From contig DAIUEV010000034.1 in NCBI GenBank assembly GCA_036844945.1, positions 1 to 25,974 on the forward strand: DNA of 25,974 nucleotides, written 5' to 3'. The DNA is from Palsa-461 sp036844945. Lineage in GTDB: Bacteria > Actinomycetota > Acidimicrobiia > Acidimicrobiales > RAAP-2. The notes beneath the pieces were generated by a model that had not been told where the DNA came from, ran no database searches, and worked only from the letters and a program-made list of their open reading frames with translations. Position numbers and translations under genes: made by a program. Below, one piece after another: positions 1-7,524 of this stretch. The first letter of the stretch is position 1, and every line of letters begins with the position of its first letter.

Positions 1-1123
1 GGTTGGCGTCCCAGGCCTCGCGGTAGTTGGCGAAGTGCGAGCCCTTGATGGTCTTCAGCTTCATCCAGAGGTGGCGGTTGTCGTACTCGATCATGTAGCC
101 CGAGGTGGCGGCGCAGGTGACGACGGTGCCGCCCCGCTTGGCCACGAACACCGACGCCCCCATCGTGGAACGGCCCGGGTGCTCGAAGACGATGTCGGGG
201 TCGTCCCCGATGAGGGTCCGGATGTCCTTGCCGAACCGCCGCCACTCCGACTCGTCCTGGTGGAACTCGTCCTTCCAGAACCGGTAGTCGCCCGCCTTGC
301 GGTCGATGGCCGCCTCCACGCCGAGGTCGTGGAGCAGGTCGACCTTGTCGGGCGAGGAGACGATGCCCACCGGGATCCCGCCCCCGTTGAGCACGTACTG
401 GACTGCGAAGCTGCCGAGGCCCCCGGTCGCGCCCCAGACGAGCACCCGGTTCCCCTGTCGCATCGGCGCGCCGTTGGGCGAGACGAGCATCCGGTAGGCG
501 GTGGAGTTGCACAGCGCGTTGACCGCCGCCTCCTCCCAGGAGAGGTGGGCGGGTTTCGGCATCAGCTGGTTGGCCTTCACCAGCGCGATGTCGGCCAGTC
601 CGCCGAAGTTCGACTCGAAGCCCCAGATCCGCTGGTTGGCCGCGAGCATCGAGTCGTCGTGCGCGCTCGGGTCCTGGTCGTCCACGAAGTTGCAGTGCAC
701 GGTCACCCGGTCCCCCGGCTTCCAGTTCCGGACCGCCGAGCCGGTGCGGAGCACGACCGCGGAGGCGTCCGAGCCGACCACGTGGTAGTCGAGGGCGTGG
801 CGGGCCCCCCAGCGGCTCTCCTTGCCCAGGCGGTCGAGGAACCCGAAAGTGGGCAGCGGTTCGAAGATGGACGTCCAGACGGTGTTGAAGTTGATGGCCG
901 AGGCCATGACGGCGACGTAGGCCTCGTCGGGGGCCAGCTCGGGCAGGGCCACCTCGCCCACGTGCAGCGATTTGCGCGGGTCCTTCTCGGCGGACTCCAT
1001 GCCCTCGAACATCCCGGCCTCGTCGCGGCGCACGAAGGCCGCCCGGTACGACTCGGGCATTTCCAGCCCGGCGAGCGTCTCACCGGGGGCGTCGTCGAGG
1101 ACCGCCTGGAGGATTTCGTCCAT
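1..1123 (-). CDS. ccr: Crotonyl-CoA carboxylase/reductase (3' end cut off by window edge)
   Basis: NADPH-dependent reductive carboxylation of crotonyl-CoA to ethylmalonyl-CoA, the signature step of the ethylmalonyl-CoA pathway and a source of polyketide extender units. The frame reads without a stop from an ATG at 1123 to base 1 (374 residues; the family is roughly 410-450, so only the C-terminus is missing). It is a medium-chain dehydrogenase/reductase with a nucleotide-binding glycine motif (WGATGGLGSFA, about 230-240). The residues known to hold CO2 in the Kitasatospora enzyme (Asn81, Phe170, Glu171, His365) have clear counterparts: Asn80 in INFN, Phe169-Glu170 in GFESNFGG, and His363 in GSHFANYREA. 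This makes a carboxylase more likely than a plain enoyl reductase. It diverges from a thiolase gene, which fits one acetyl-CoA assimilation route. No Shine-Dalgarno is visible; a TATAAC box ends 10 bases before the ATG, so the mRNA may be leaderless. Confidence 0.95.
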   Translation of the reverse strand, partial: MDEILQAVLDDAPGETLAGLEMPESYRAAFVRRDEAGMFEGMESAEKDPRKSLHVGEVALPELAPDEAYVAVMASAINFNTVWTSIFEPLPTFGFLDRLGKESRWGARHALDYHVVGSDASAVVLRTGSAVRNWKPGDRVTVHCNFVDDQDPSAHDDSMLAANQRIWGFESNFGGLADIALVKANQLMPKPAHLSWEEAAVNALCNSTAYRMLVSPNGAPMRQGNRVLVWGATGGLGSFAVQYVLNGGGIPVGIVSSPDKVDLLHDLGVEAAIDRKAGDYRFWKDEFHQDESEWRRFGKDIRTLIGDDPDIVFEHPGRSTMGASVFVAKRGGTVVTCAATSGYMIEYDNRHLWMKLKTIKGSHFANYREAWDAN

Positions 1124-1184
1124 GAGCCGCGACGTTATACGGGACCCTAGGATGGTTCGTCGCCGAGTTCATGGAGGTAATCGC
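1124..1184. promoter_or_regulatory. Divergent promoter region between ccr and thiolase
   Basis: The 61 bases between the two start codons must hold both promoters. On the minus strand TATAAC (1139-1134) is a candidate -10 box for ccr. On the plus strand TAGGAT (1148-1153) is a candidate -10 for the thiolase, followed by the Shine-Dalgarno GGAGG at 1173-1177. No convincing -35 boxes are seen, and the assignment rests on match to the TAnnnT pattern and on spacing. Confidence 0.5.
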
Positions 1185-2372
1185 ATGCCTGGTTCGGTCA
1201 TCGTCGCCGGAGCCCGGACACCGATCGGGAAGCTGTCCGGAGTGTTGTCGGGGTTCAGCGCCCAGGAGCTGGGGGGGTTCGCCATCGCAGAAGCCCTTCG
1301 CCGCGCCGGCGTCGCCCCCGAGCAGGTCGACTACGTGCTGATGGGCCAGGTCCTCCAGGCTGGCCAGGGCCAGATCACCGCCCGGCAGGCGGCGGCCAAG
1401 GCGGGCATCCCGATGTCGGTGCCGGCCACCACGGTGAACAAGGTCTGCCTCTCGGGGCTCAACACGATCTACCTCGCCGACCAGATGATCGCGGCTGGCG
1501 ACGCCGAGATCGTCGTGGCCGGCGGCATGGAGTCGATGAGCCGCGCCCCGCACCTGCTCCCCGAGGCCCGCATCGGCTATCGCATCGGCGACGGGACGCT
1601 GGTCGACTCGATGATGCACGACGGGCTCACCTGCGCGTTCGACCAGTGCGCGATGGGCCTCGCCACCGACCGCTACAACGCGTCGGGCGCCCAGGTCTCG
1701 CGCGAGCGCCAGGACGCGTTCGCGGCCGCCTCTCACGAGCGGGCCGCCTCCGCGGCCAAGGAGGGGCGGTTCGCCGAGGAGATCGTGGCCGTGGAGGTGC
1801 CCCAGCGCCGCGGCGACCCGGTGCTGGCCGACACCGACGAGGGCGTCCGCCCCGGCACCACCCCCGAGTCCCTCGCCGGCCTGCGCCCGGCCTTCGACAA
1901 GGCGGGCACGATCACGGCCGGCAACGCCTCGCAAATCTCCGACGGCGGGGCGGCGGTCATCGTCACCTCCCCGGCCAAGGCGAAGGAGCTCGGCCTCACC
2001 CCCCTCGGCGAGTTCGTCTCCTACGGCCAGGTGGCCGGGCCCGACCCCTCGCTCCTCCTTCAGCCGGCCGCCGCGATCCTGCAGGCGGCGGGCAAGGCCG
2101 GCGTGGGCGTCGACGGCATCGACCTGTTCGAGATCAACGAGGCGTTCGCGGTGGTCGGGCTCGCCTCGGCAGACCAACTGGGCATCGACGACGACAAGCT
2201 GAACGTGAACGGCGGGGCGATCGCGCTCGGCCACCCCGTCGGCATGTCGGGCACCCGCCTCGCGCTGACCGCGCTCTTGGAGCTGCGCCGGCGCGGTGGC
2301 GGCCTCGCCGCGGTGGCGCTCTGCGGTGGCGGCGGCCAGGGTGACGCCCTGATCGTGCGTTCGGCCGGCTAG
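1185..2372 (+). CDS. Acetyl-CoA C-acetyltransferase (thiolase)
   Basis: Condenses two acetyl-CoA to acetoacetyl-CoA, or cleaves it. The 395-residue protein has the usual thiolase length and all three catalytic positions: Cys88 in VNKVCLSGLN, His350 in ALGHPVGMSG, and Cys380 in CGGGGQG. These lie within two or three residues of the Zoogloea biosynthetic thiolase numbering. The reading frame stays open upstream, but the ATG at 1185 follows GGAGG (1173-1177) by seven bases, and the protein begins at the normal first strand (VIVAGARTPIG). Its divergent partner is crotonyl-CoA carboxylase/reductase, so acetoacetyl-CoA formation for the ethylmalonyl-CoA pathway or polyhydroxybutyrate metabolism is likely. 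A degradative acyl-CoA thiolase cannot be excluded from sequence alone. Its stop codon is one base from the stop of the convergent phosphatase gene. Confidence 0.93.
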   Translation: MPGSVIVAGARTPIGKLSGVLSGFSAQELGGFAIAEALRRAGVAPEQVDYVLMGQVLQAGQGQITARQAAAKAGIPMSVPATTVNKVCLSGLNTIYLADQMIAAGDAEIVVAGGMESMSRAPHLLPEARIGYRIGDGTLVDSMMHDGLTCAFDQCAMGLATDRYNASGAQVSRERQDAFAAASHERAASAAKEGRFAEEIVAVEVPQRRGDPVLADTDEGVRPGTTPESLAGLRPAFDKAGTITAGNASQISDGGAAVIVTSPAKAKELGLTPLGEFVSYGQVAGPDPSLLLQPAAAILQAAGKAGVGVDGIDLFEINEAFAVVGLASADQLGIDDDKLNVNGGAIALGHPVGMSGTRLALTALLELRRRGGGLAAVALCGGGGQGDALIVRSAG

Positions 2373-2373
2373 T

Positions 2374-2907
2374 TCAGAACGGCGGCAGGAACACCCCGAG
2401 GACCTTGGCGGTGTGGGGGGCGATGTCCTCCCAGCGCCGCGCCGGCAGCCCGAACACCGCCAGCCCGCAGGTGGCGAAGCCGCCCGACAGCGCGGGTGCC
2501 GGCTTGGCCGGGATCGCTCCGACCAGCGACTCGAACGTCGGGTTGTGGCCGACGACCATGACCGAGGACACGTCGTCGTCGCTCATGGACACCTGTTCGA
2601 GCACCTCCTCGGGCGACGCGCCGTAGAGCAGCCGCAAATAGCTCACGGGTGGAGGGTCGGCCATCTCGGCGAGCACGCGCTCGGTGGTCTCGACGGTGCG
2701 GGCCGCGGTCGAGCAGAGGACGAGCTCGAACAACAGCTCGTCGTCGAGGCCGAGGTGGTCGCCGTCGACGCCGAGCCGCGCACCGAGGGCGTCGGCGTCC
2801 TTGCGGCCCCTCGGTGCGAGCGTGCGCTCGTGGTCGCCCGCGCCGACGGGCGGCCGCCGGAGCGTCTTCGCGTGTCGGAGCACCCAGAGGGTGCGGCGGG
2901 CCGGCAC
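2374..2907 (-). CDS. SixA-like histidine phosphatase
   Basis: A 177-residue member of the histidine phosphatase superfamily. The N-terminal LWVLRHAKT carries the catalytic RH pair (His12 is the phospho-acceptor by family analogy). CSTAARTVET supplies the second conserved arginine and VVGHNPTFE the second histidine. SixA in E. coli dephosphorylates phosphohistidine proteins; related proteins act on other phosphomonoesters, so the substrate here is unknown. The GTG start at 2907 is chosen because it puts the RHG-type motif at residues 11-12, as in the family, and lies only two bases after the recR stop. It is therefore probably translated from the dnaX-recR mRNA. The frame is open further upstream inside recR, but that part is an overlap shadow. 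Confidence 0.85.
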   Translation of the reverse strand: MPARRTLWVLRHAKTLRRPPVGAGDHERTLAPRGRKDADALGARLGVDGDHLGLDDELLFELVLCSTAARTVETTERVLAEMADPPPVSYLRLLYGASPEEVLEQVSMSDDDVSSVMVVGHNPTFESLVGAIPAKPAPALSGGFATCGLAVFGLPARRWEDIAPHTAKVLGVFLPPF

Positions 2908-2909
2908 CG

Positions 2910-3512
2910 TTATGCCCGGATCTCGCGCCGACCCTCCAGGGCCCGGCCGAGGGTCATCTCGTCGGCGTACTCGAGATCCCCGCCGACCGGCAACCCGCTC
3001 GCGAGCCGGGTGACCCGGACGGGGAGATCGGCCAACCGCTTGGCCAGGTACATGGCGGTCGCCTCGCCCTCGAGGTTCGGGTTGGTGGCCAGGATGAGCT
3101 CGGCGATCCCTTCCGCGTCGATGCGAGCGACGAGCTCGCCAATCCGGAGGTGCTCGGGTCCGATGCCGTCGAGCGGGTTGAGGGCGCCCTGCAGCACGTG
3201 GTAGCGGCCCCGGAACTCTCTCGTGCGCTCGAAGGCCGCGATCGCTTGGGGCTCCTCGACGACGCAGACGACCGAGGCGTCGCGGCGGTCGTCCTGGCAG
3301 ATCTCGCACAGCGAGCCGCGCTCGGCCACGTTGAAGCAGCGCTCGCAGAGCGCGGTGCGCTCTTTCACCGAGACGATGGCGTCGGAGAGCCGCAGCGCGT
3401 CCTCGTTCGGGATCTTGAGGAGATAGAACGCGATCCGCTGGGCCGACTTGGGGCCGATCCCCGGCAGCCTGCCGAGCTCGTCGATCAGTGACCGCAACGG
3501 ACCCGTGTACAC
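2910..3512 (-). CDS. recR: Recombination mediator protein RecR
   Basis: RecR works with RecO and RecF to load RecA at gapped DNA. The 200-residue protein shows the full family layout: an N-terminal helix-hairpin-helix (LPGIGPKSAQRIA, 16-28), a four-cysteine zinc finger (Cys56, Cys59, Cys69, Cys72), and a Toprim domain beginning at VVCVVEEPQAI (about 81). The C-terminal Walker-B-like region is also present. Translation starts at GTG 3512, immediately after the dnaX TAG stop, so the two genes are coupled. In many bacteria a ybaB/ebfC gene sits between dnaX and recR; here there is no room for one. Confidence 0.97.
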   Translation of the reverse strand: MYTGPLRSLIDELGRLPGIGPKSAQRIAFYLLKIPNEDALRLSDAIVSVKERTALCERCFNVAERGSLCEICQDDRRDASVVCVVEEPQAIAAFERTREFRGRYHVLQGALNPLDGIGPEHLRIGELVARIDAEGIAELILATNPNLEGEATAMYLAKRLADLPVRVTRLASGLPVGGDLEYADEMTLGRALEGRREIRA

Positions 3513-5312
3513 CTAGCCCTGCACCTCCTCGGCGCCGGGGAACGCCTCGAGCAGCCGTGACTGGGCAAGGGTCTGCACCTCGAGCGGCTCCCCCGGGTCG
3601 TCAGGGTCGAAGTCGTCGTCACCGAGGTCCGTCGGGTCCGGCGCCGAGGGGACCGGGGCCGCATCGGGCGATGGGCCCTCCGCTTCGTCGACGCTGAGGC
3701 GCAGCCGGACCGGAGTGCCGAAGTACGCGCCGAGCGCCTCCTCGACGAGCGGCCGGACCTCCTCGCACCGGCGTAGGTAGCCGGAGTTCGGCAGCGCGAA
3801 CACGGCGGTCGTGCCCTCGACGCCCGTGAACCGCCCCGAGCTGTAAAGCGCCTTCGCCCTCGCCGGCAGGGACCGGAGCAGGTGGTCGCCCCACGCCTCG
3901 ACCAGTGCATCGCGGTCCGGCATCTCCCCCGAGTCGCCCGGCGCGCCGGCCGGGACCGCAGCCGGCGGCGGGGGCGGGGGTGGCGGCGGCGGCACGGGTC
4001 GCTCCTCCTCGGCCCGGGCGCTCTCCTCGGCCCGTTGGCGCCGCAGCGCCCCGATCGACGGGCGGGTCCGGGGGTCCGGGGCCGGCGAGGCGTCCGGCTC
4101 GGCGGCCACGGGTCGGAGGCGCGAGGGCGGTTCGGGCTGCGGGTCGCGCCCGAGGCCCTCGCGTCCGGCGAGGGCCTGTTCGAGCCGGGTGATCCGCTCG
4201 GCCAACGCGTCGGGGGCGCTGTCGAGATCGCTGCGGGCGAGTCGCACCAGGGTCACCTCGAGGACGACCCGGGGGTCCGGTGCCTCCCTCATGTCGACCT
4301 GGGCGAGCCCGAGTGCCTCCATCGCCCGGACCAGCCGGGCCAATCCGAGGCGCTCCGCCTGGGCGGCCAGCCGATCCCGCTCCGAGCCGCTCGTCGACGC
4401 GAGCTCCGGGGCAAGCGAGAGAAGGAAGGCCTGGCGAAGGTCGTCGACCACTTCGGAGGCCAGCTGCTGGGGGCCCCACCCGGCCTCGACCAGGGACGCG
4501 ACACCGACGAGGGTGCGGCCCGGATCCTCGTCGCACAGCGCGTCGACCAAACCGCCCAGCTCGGGGCGCACACCCTCGGCGGACCCCGACGACGCCATCT
4601 GGTCGAGCGCCGACAGCGCGTCACGGGCCGAGCCACGGCCGCGCCGGACCGCCAGGGCCAGCGCCTCGTCGTCGAGATCGAGCCCGGCCTCGTCGCGCAC
4701 CCACGAGACCAGGCCCGACAGCGTCTCGGCCCCGAGGAGCCGGAACTCGTAGTGCTGGGTCCGGCTGCGGACGGTGAGCGGGACCTTCTGAGGGTCGGTG
4801 GTCGCGAGCACGAACACGACGTGGGGCGGCGGTTCCTCGAGCGTCTTCAGCAGCGCGTTGGCGGCCGCCGTCGAGAGCATGTGGACCTCGTCGACGATAT
4901 AGAGCTTCCAGCGCCCCGGGGTCGCCAGCGCCGCGTGCGAGACGAGATCCCGCATGGCGTCGACCCCGTTGTTCGAGGCCGCATCGAGCTCCCGGACGTC
5001 GAGCGAGGAGCCCTGGGCGATGGCGACGCAGGAGGCGCACACGCCGCAGGGCTCGCCGTTCTCGGGGTTGGCGCAGTTGAGCGCCTTGGCCAGTACCCGG
5101 GCCGCCGACGTCTTGCCCGTCCCCCGGGGGCCGCTGAACAGGTACGCGTGCGCGACCCGGCCCTCGGCGACCGCCCCCCGGAGCGCCTGGACCACGTGGG
5201 GTTGGCCCCGGATCTCGGACAGCCGGGACGGACGGAACCGGCGGTAGAGGGAGACGAAGGGCTCGGCGCCGGCCCCGGGAGTGCCTGCCGACGCGGCGCT
5301 GGACGACATCAT
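3513..5312 (-). CDS. dnaX: DNA polymerase III subunit gamma/tau
   Basis: Clamp-loader ATPase subunit of the replicative polymerase. Over 599 residues it shows Walker A GPRGTGKT (61-68), the four-cysteine zinc module (Cys80, Cys89, Cys92, Cys95), Walker B DEVH (141-144), LLKTLEEPP, and the sensor region ATTDPQKVP. After the AAA+ core and collar comes a low-complexity linker with about ten consecutive prolines (near residues 440-450). A C-terminal tau-like domain ends at AQSRLLEAFPGAEEVQG. Two ATG codons in a row open the frame (5312 and 5309). A TAGGCT box ends seven bases before the second, so a leaderless start at 5309 is possible. Downstream, recR follows with no gap. I saw no evident slippery sequence for gamma production. 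Confidence 0.97.
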   Translation of the reverse strand: MMSSSAASAGTPGAGAEPFVSLYRRFRPSRLSEIRGQPHVVQALRGAVAEGRVAHAYLFSGPRGTGKTSAARVLAKALNCANPENGEPCGVCASCVAIAQGSSLDVRELDAASNNGVDAMRDLVSHAALATPGRWKLYIVDEVHMLSTAAANALLKTLEEPPPHVVFVLATTDPQKVPLTVRSRTQHYEFRLLGAETLSGLVSWVRDEAGLDLDDEALALAVRRGRGSARDALSALDQMASSGSAEGVRPELGGLVDALCDEDPGRTLVGVASLVEAGWGPQQLASEVVDDLRQAFLLSLAPELASTSGSERDRLAAQAERLGLARLVRAMEALGLAQVDMREAPDPRVVLEVTLVRLARSDLDSAPDALAERITRLEQALAGREGLGRDPQPEPPSRLRPVAAEPDASPAPDPRTRPSIGALRRQRAEESARAEEERPVPPPPPPPPPPAAVPAGAPGDSGEMPDRDALVEAWGDHLLRSLPARAKALYSSGRFTGVEGTTAVFALPNSGYLRRCEEVRPLVEEALGAYFGTPVRLRLSVDEAEGPSPDAAPVPSAPDPTDLGDDDFDPDDPGEPLEVQTLAQSRLLEAFPGAEEVQG

Positions 5313-5316
5313 GGCG

Positions 5317-5322
5317 AGCCTA
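5317..5322 (-). promoter_or_regulatory. Candidate -10 box of dnaX
   Basis: TAGGCT on the minus strand ends four bases before the first ATG and seven before the second ATG of dnaX. No Shine-Dalgarno is present, which fits a leaderless transcript beginning at the second ATG. It matches the same spacing seen at other starts in the window. Confidence 0.4.
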
Positions 5323-5387
5323 ACTGTCCGTCTGCGCAGGCCCTCCTGGACCTCGGGCGCTCCCCCACCGGCCCCGGACGATCTGGG

Positions 5388-5684
5388 TCAGCGGAGCGGC
5401 AGGACCTGCGCGATGTCGTACCGGAGCACCTCGACGCCGAGCACGGCGATGTCGTGGGCCGGACGGGGGGCCGAGCCGAGCCGCTCCAGGTGCGCCGCCA
5501 GCGCCTCCGGGCTCTCCCAGCGCTCGTAGAGGACGACCCGACCCGGCTCGATCGGGTCCGCCATCAAGCCGTAGGAGATACAGCCATCCTCGGCCCTCGA
5601 GGCCCGCATGTTCTCGATCCGGTCGGCGATGAACTGGTCACGGTCCGCCGGGTCCACGTCGAAGTGTCCCCCTACGATCAGCAT
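5388..5684 (-). CDS. Small antibiotic-biosynthesis-monooxygenase (ABM) fold protein
   Basis: A 98-residue protein with the ferredoxin-like dimeric alpha/beta-barrel pattern of the ABM/YgiN group. It opens with MLIVGGHFDVDPADRDQFI, has a central GCISYGLMADPIEPGRVVLYERW and the typical WESPEALAAHLE helix, and a C-terminal strand. Family members are cofactor-free quinol monooxygenases, haem-degrading proteins or unknowns. No haem ligand can be assigned here, so the function stays open. The ATG at 5684 follows GGGGAGG by five bases. It lies between the SRP RNA gene and dnaX on the same strand, separated from dnaX by 75 bases that hold the dnaX promoter candidate. Confidence 0.8.
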   Translation of the reverse strand: MLIVGGHFDVDPADRDQFIADRIENMRASRAEDGCISYGLMADPIEPGRVVLYERWESPEALAAHLERLGSAPRPAHDIAVLGVEVLRYDIAQVLPLR

Positions 5685-5708
5685 CAGAGCCTCCCCGCGC
5701 CGACGCCG

Positions 5709-5842
5709 AGCCGGCGTTCGGTGCGGCGGCCAGGTTGGCTACGGCACACGGCCTCACCCGCTGAGAGCTGCTGCCTTCCGACCCTGACTCGGTTCACGAG
5801 CGGCCGTTGCGCAGGACCCGGCCGCCGCACCCAACGCCGGCT
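5709..5842 (-). ncRNA. ffs: Signal recognition particle RNA (4.5S, small bacterial type)
   Basis: The minus strand contains the universal SRP core: GTGAACC, then GTCAGGGTCGGAAGGCAGCA, with GGAAGG forming the tetraloop side and AGCAGC the asymmetric loop that binds Ffh. The ends of the molecule are complementary: 5842-5820 pairs with 5731-5709 over 23 positions with one mismatch. This gives the terminal helix. Pairing may extend a few bases further on both sides (to about 5849 and 5703), so the mature ends are approximate. The RNA forms the SRP with Ffh for co-translational membrane targeting. A position just upstream of dnaX and near tRNA-Ser is common in actinobacteria. Confidence 0.92.
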
Positions 5843-5856
5843 GCGGCGGAAAGCCG

Positions 5857-5862
5857 AGGTTA
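5857..5862 (-). promoter_or_regulatory. Candidate -10 box of ffs
   Basis: TAACCT on the minus strand lies about 14 bases before the 5' end of the paired SRP RNA helix, predicting a transcript start near 5850. A weak -35 resembling the GACA part of the consensus lies about 19 bases further upstream. Confidence 0.4.
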
Positions 5863-5948
5863 CCGCCCCGGCTCGGCCCGATGTCGGCCCCGCCACCGAG
5901 CCCGCCCGGGCTGCCAGACTGCCACTCGAGCGCGACAACCGGGGGGCC

Positions 5949-6368
5949 ATGGGAGCGGGGCGACGTCGATCGGTGGCAGCGGGTGCGCTCGTCCTGGCGG
6001 GCGGGCTCGCGCTGTTCGGATGCAGCTCCTCGCCGTCGCCGGCGGCCGGTCCCACGACGACCAGCACGTCGAGCGCGGTGGCCCCCGACACCACCGCGGC
6101 GCCGGGCCCGCCGTGCACCAAGGCGTCCATCACCTCGGCGATCGAGGCCTCCCCGAACAACCAGCTCATCTCGGTGAACGGGTTCGGGTGCGCCGGCGGG
6201 TGGGCGTGGGCGGGGGTGACGGTCGGCCCGTCCGCCGCCAACTCCGTCGACGCGGTCATGGTCCTCAGCGCGAACGGCCCGGCCTGGCAGGTGGCCGACC
6301 GAGCGACCGCGTGCAGCCAGCACCAGGTACCGGCGTCGATCTACCAGGACGCCTGCACCACCAGCTGA
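5949..6368 (+). CDS. Small secreted lipoprotein of unknown function
   Basis: A 139-residue protein with a clear lipoprotein signal: three arginines (5-7), a hydrophobic stretch, and the lipobox LFGC with the lipidated cysteine at residue 25. A Ser/Thr/Pro/Ala-rich linker follows. The compact C-terminal domain contains four cysteines (in PPCTKAS, FGCAGGW, TACSQH and DACTTS), probably two disulfides outside the membrane. The GCAGGWAWAGV and Gly-Pro-Ala-Trp pattern resembles a recurring unnamed domain of actinobacterial exported proteins, but I cannot name a function. The ATG at 5949 is chosen because it places the charged N-region directly before the hydrophobic core. It converges on the oxidoreductase gene at 6378 with nine bases between them. 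Confidence 0.8.
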   Translation: MGAGRRRSVAAGALVLAGGLALFGCSSSPSPAAGPTTTSTSSAVAPDTTAAPGPPCTKASITSAIEASPNNQLISVNGFGCAGGWAWAGVTVGPSAANSVDAVMVLSANGPAWQVADRATACSQHQVPASIYQDACTTS

Positions 6369-6377
6369 CGGGGTCGA

Positions 6378-7301
6378 TCAGGAGGAGAGCAGGGTGGCGA
6401 GGCCCTCGCGGGTCGCCGCGATCTCGTCGGGCTCGGCCGTGCCCATCCCGATCCGCAGGTCCGTCACGCCGGCCGCGACATAGGTGCCGAGCCCCTCGGC
6501 GATGCGCTCGACCGAACCGGCGAGCAGGAGCTCGGCCCCGCTCGACACCCCCTCGAGGTCGAGCACCCGCCGGTAGCTGGTCAGGGCGGCGTAGCCGCGG
6601 TTCGCGTCGATCGCCCGGGCCCTGGCACCCTCGGGATCGTCGGTCACGACGACGGTGACCAACGCCATGATCCTCGGTGCCGGGCGGCCGGCCAGCTCGG
6701 CGGCCCTGGTGATGACCGGCGCGATCCGGTTCGCGATCGTCTTCGGCCCGCACTGGCCGAGGGTCGTCCCCGACGTCACCCGGCCGGCCAGCTCCAGCAT
6801 CCGCGGTCCGAGCGCCGCCAGCAGGACCGGGCACGCTGCAGCGTCGATGGACAGTCCCCCGTGCGCGCGCACCTGCTCCCCTTCGACGTCCGCCGCGCCG
6901 CCGTCGAGCAGCGGAACGAGCGCACGGAGGAACTCCTCGGTCAGCGAGTACGCCTTCTCGTAGCTCTGTCCGAACACGCCCTCGGCCACGACCGCGTGCG
7001 ACGCGCCCAGACCCAAGGTCAACCGTCCGTCGAGCGCGCTCTGGGCCGTCCGCACCTCCGCCGCCAGGCTGATCGGGTGCCGACCGACGAGCGGCACGAC
7101 CGACGTGCCCAGTTCGCCCAGGCCGGCCGTCTCGCCGGCCACCGCGGCGAGCGCCACCAGGGGATCGACGCCGAAGGCCTGGGAGACCCACAGTCCGTCG
7201 AAGCCGGCGCTGCCCGCCCAGCGGGCGATCTCGCGCAGCTGTCCCACGCTGGCGATCCCGGTGCCGGCCGCGTATCCGATGCGCACTCCGAGCGAGTTCA
7301 C
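6378..7301 (-). CDS. LLM-class (luciferase-like) F420-dependent oxidoreductase
   Basis: A 307-residue luciferase-like TIM-barrel protein. Typical landmarks are the N-terminal IGYAAGTGIASVGQLREIARWAE-type start, GFDGLWVSQAFGVDPLVALA, GTSVVPLVGRHPISLAAE, LTLGLGASHAVVAE, and the C-terminal helix after GVTDLRIGM. In actinobacteria this subgroup mostly uses coenzyme F420, though FMN use cannot be ruled out from sequence. The substrate is unknown. The GTG start at 7301 is preceded by a TAGGAT box nine bases upstream and no Shine-Dalgarno, suggesting a leaderless mRNA. The gene is transcribed alone, diverging from tRNA-Ser and converging on the lipoprotein gene. Confidence 0.87.
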   Translation of the reverse strand: MNSLGVRIGYAAGTGIASVGQLREIARWAGSAGFDGLWVSQAFGVDPLVALAAVAGETAGLGELGTSVVPLVGRHPISLAAEVRTAQSALDGRLTLGLGASHAVVAEGVFGQSYEKAYSLTEEFLRALVPLLDGGAADVEGEQVRAHGGLSIDAAACPVLLAALGPRMLELAGRVTSGTTLGQCGPKTIANRIAPVITRAAELAGRPAPRIMALVTVVVTDDPEGARARAIDANRGYAALTSYRRVLDLEGVSSGAELLLAGSVERIAEGLGTYVAAGVTDLRIGMGTAEPDEIAATREGLATLLSS

Positions 7302-7310
7302 GGCCGGGTG

Positions 7311-7316
7311 ATCCTA
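7311..7316 (-). promoter_or_regulatory. Candidate -10 box of the F420-type oxidoreductase
   Basis: TAGGAT on the minus strand, nine bases before the GTG start at 7301. There is no ribosome-binding site between them, so transcription would begin at or within a few bases of the start codon. Confidence 0.45.
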
Positions 7317-7347
7317 TCGAGGGGTCGGTCGACGACGGGTGGCCGGT

Positions 7348-7353
7348 TAGCCT
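7348..7353 (+). promoter_or_regulatory. Candidate -10 box of tRNA-Ser(GGA)
   Basis: TAGCCT lies 15 bases upstream of the mature tRNA 5' end, leaving a short leader that RNase P would remove. The -35 box is not evident. Confidence 0.4.
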
Positions 7354-7368
7354 GACCACCCGTCATTG

Positions 7369-7453
7369 GGAGGAGTGCGAGAGCGGCCGAATCGGCACGA
7401 TTGGAAATCGTGTGACCTTCACGGGTCCGTGGGTTCAAATCCCACCTCCTCCG
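7369..7453 (+). tRNA. tRNA-Ser, anticodon GGA
   Basis: An 85-base class II tRNA. The acceptor strands GGAGGAG and CTCCTCC pair fully and the discriminator base is G. The anticodon stem CACGA/TCGTG encloses TTGGAAA with anticodon GGA (reads UCC and UCU). A long variable arm (GACC/GGTC) and the T arm GTGGG-TTCAAAT-CCCAC are present. CCA is not encoded. The long variable arm and the anticodon identify serine. Confidence 0.97.
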
Positions 7454-7524
7454 CTCCCGCAGCTGGTCACACGGGCTGCGTTCGCTGTAGTTGGAAACCG
7501 GGACCCGGAGGGAGGTCGCCCCAG

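Noticed and set aside
1080..2234. A 384-residue minus-strand frame over the thiolase gene
   Set aside because: Antisense shadow; the thiolase has all catalytic residues and a ribosome-binding site.
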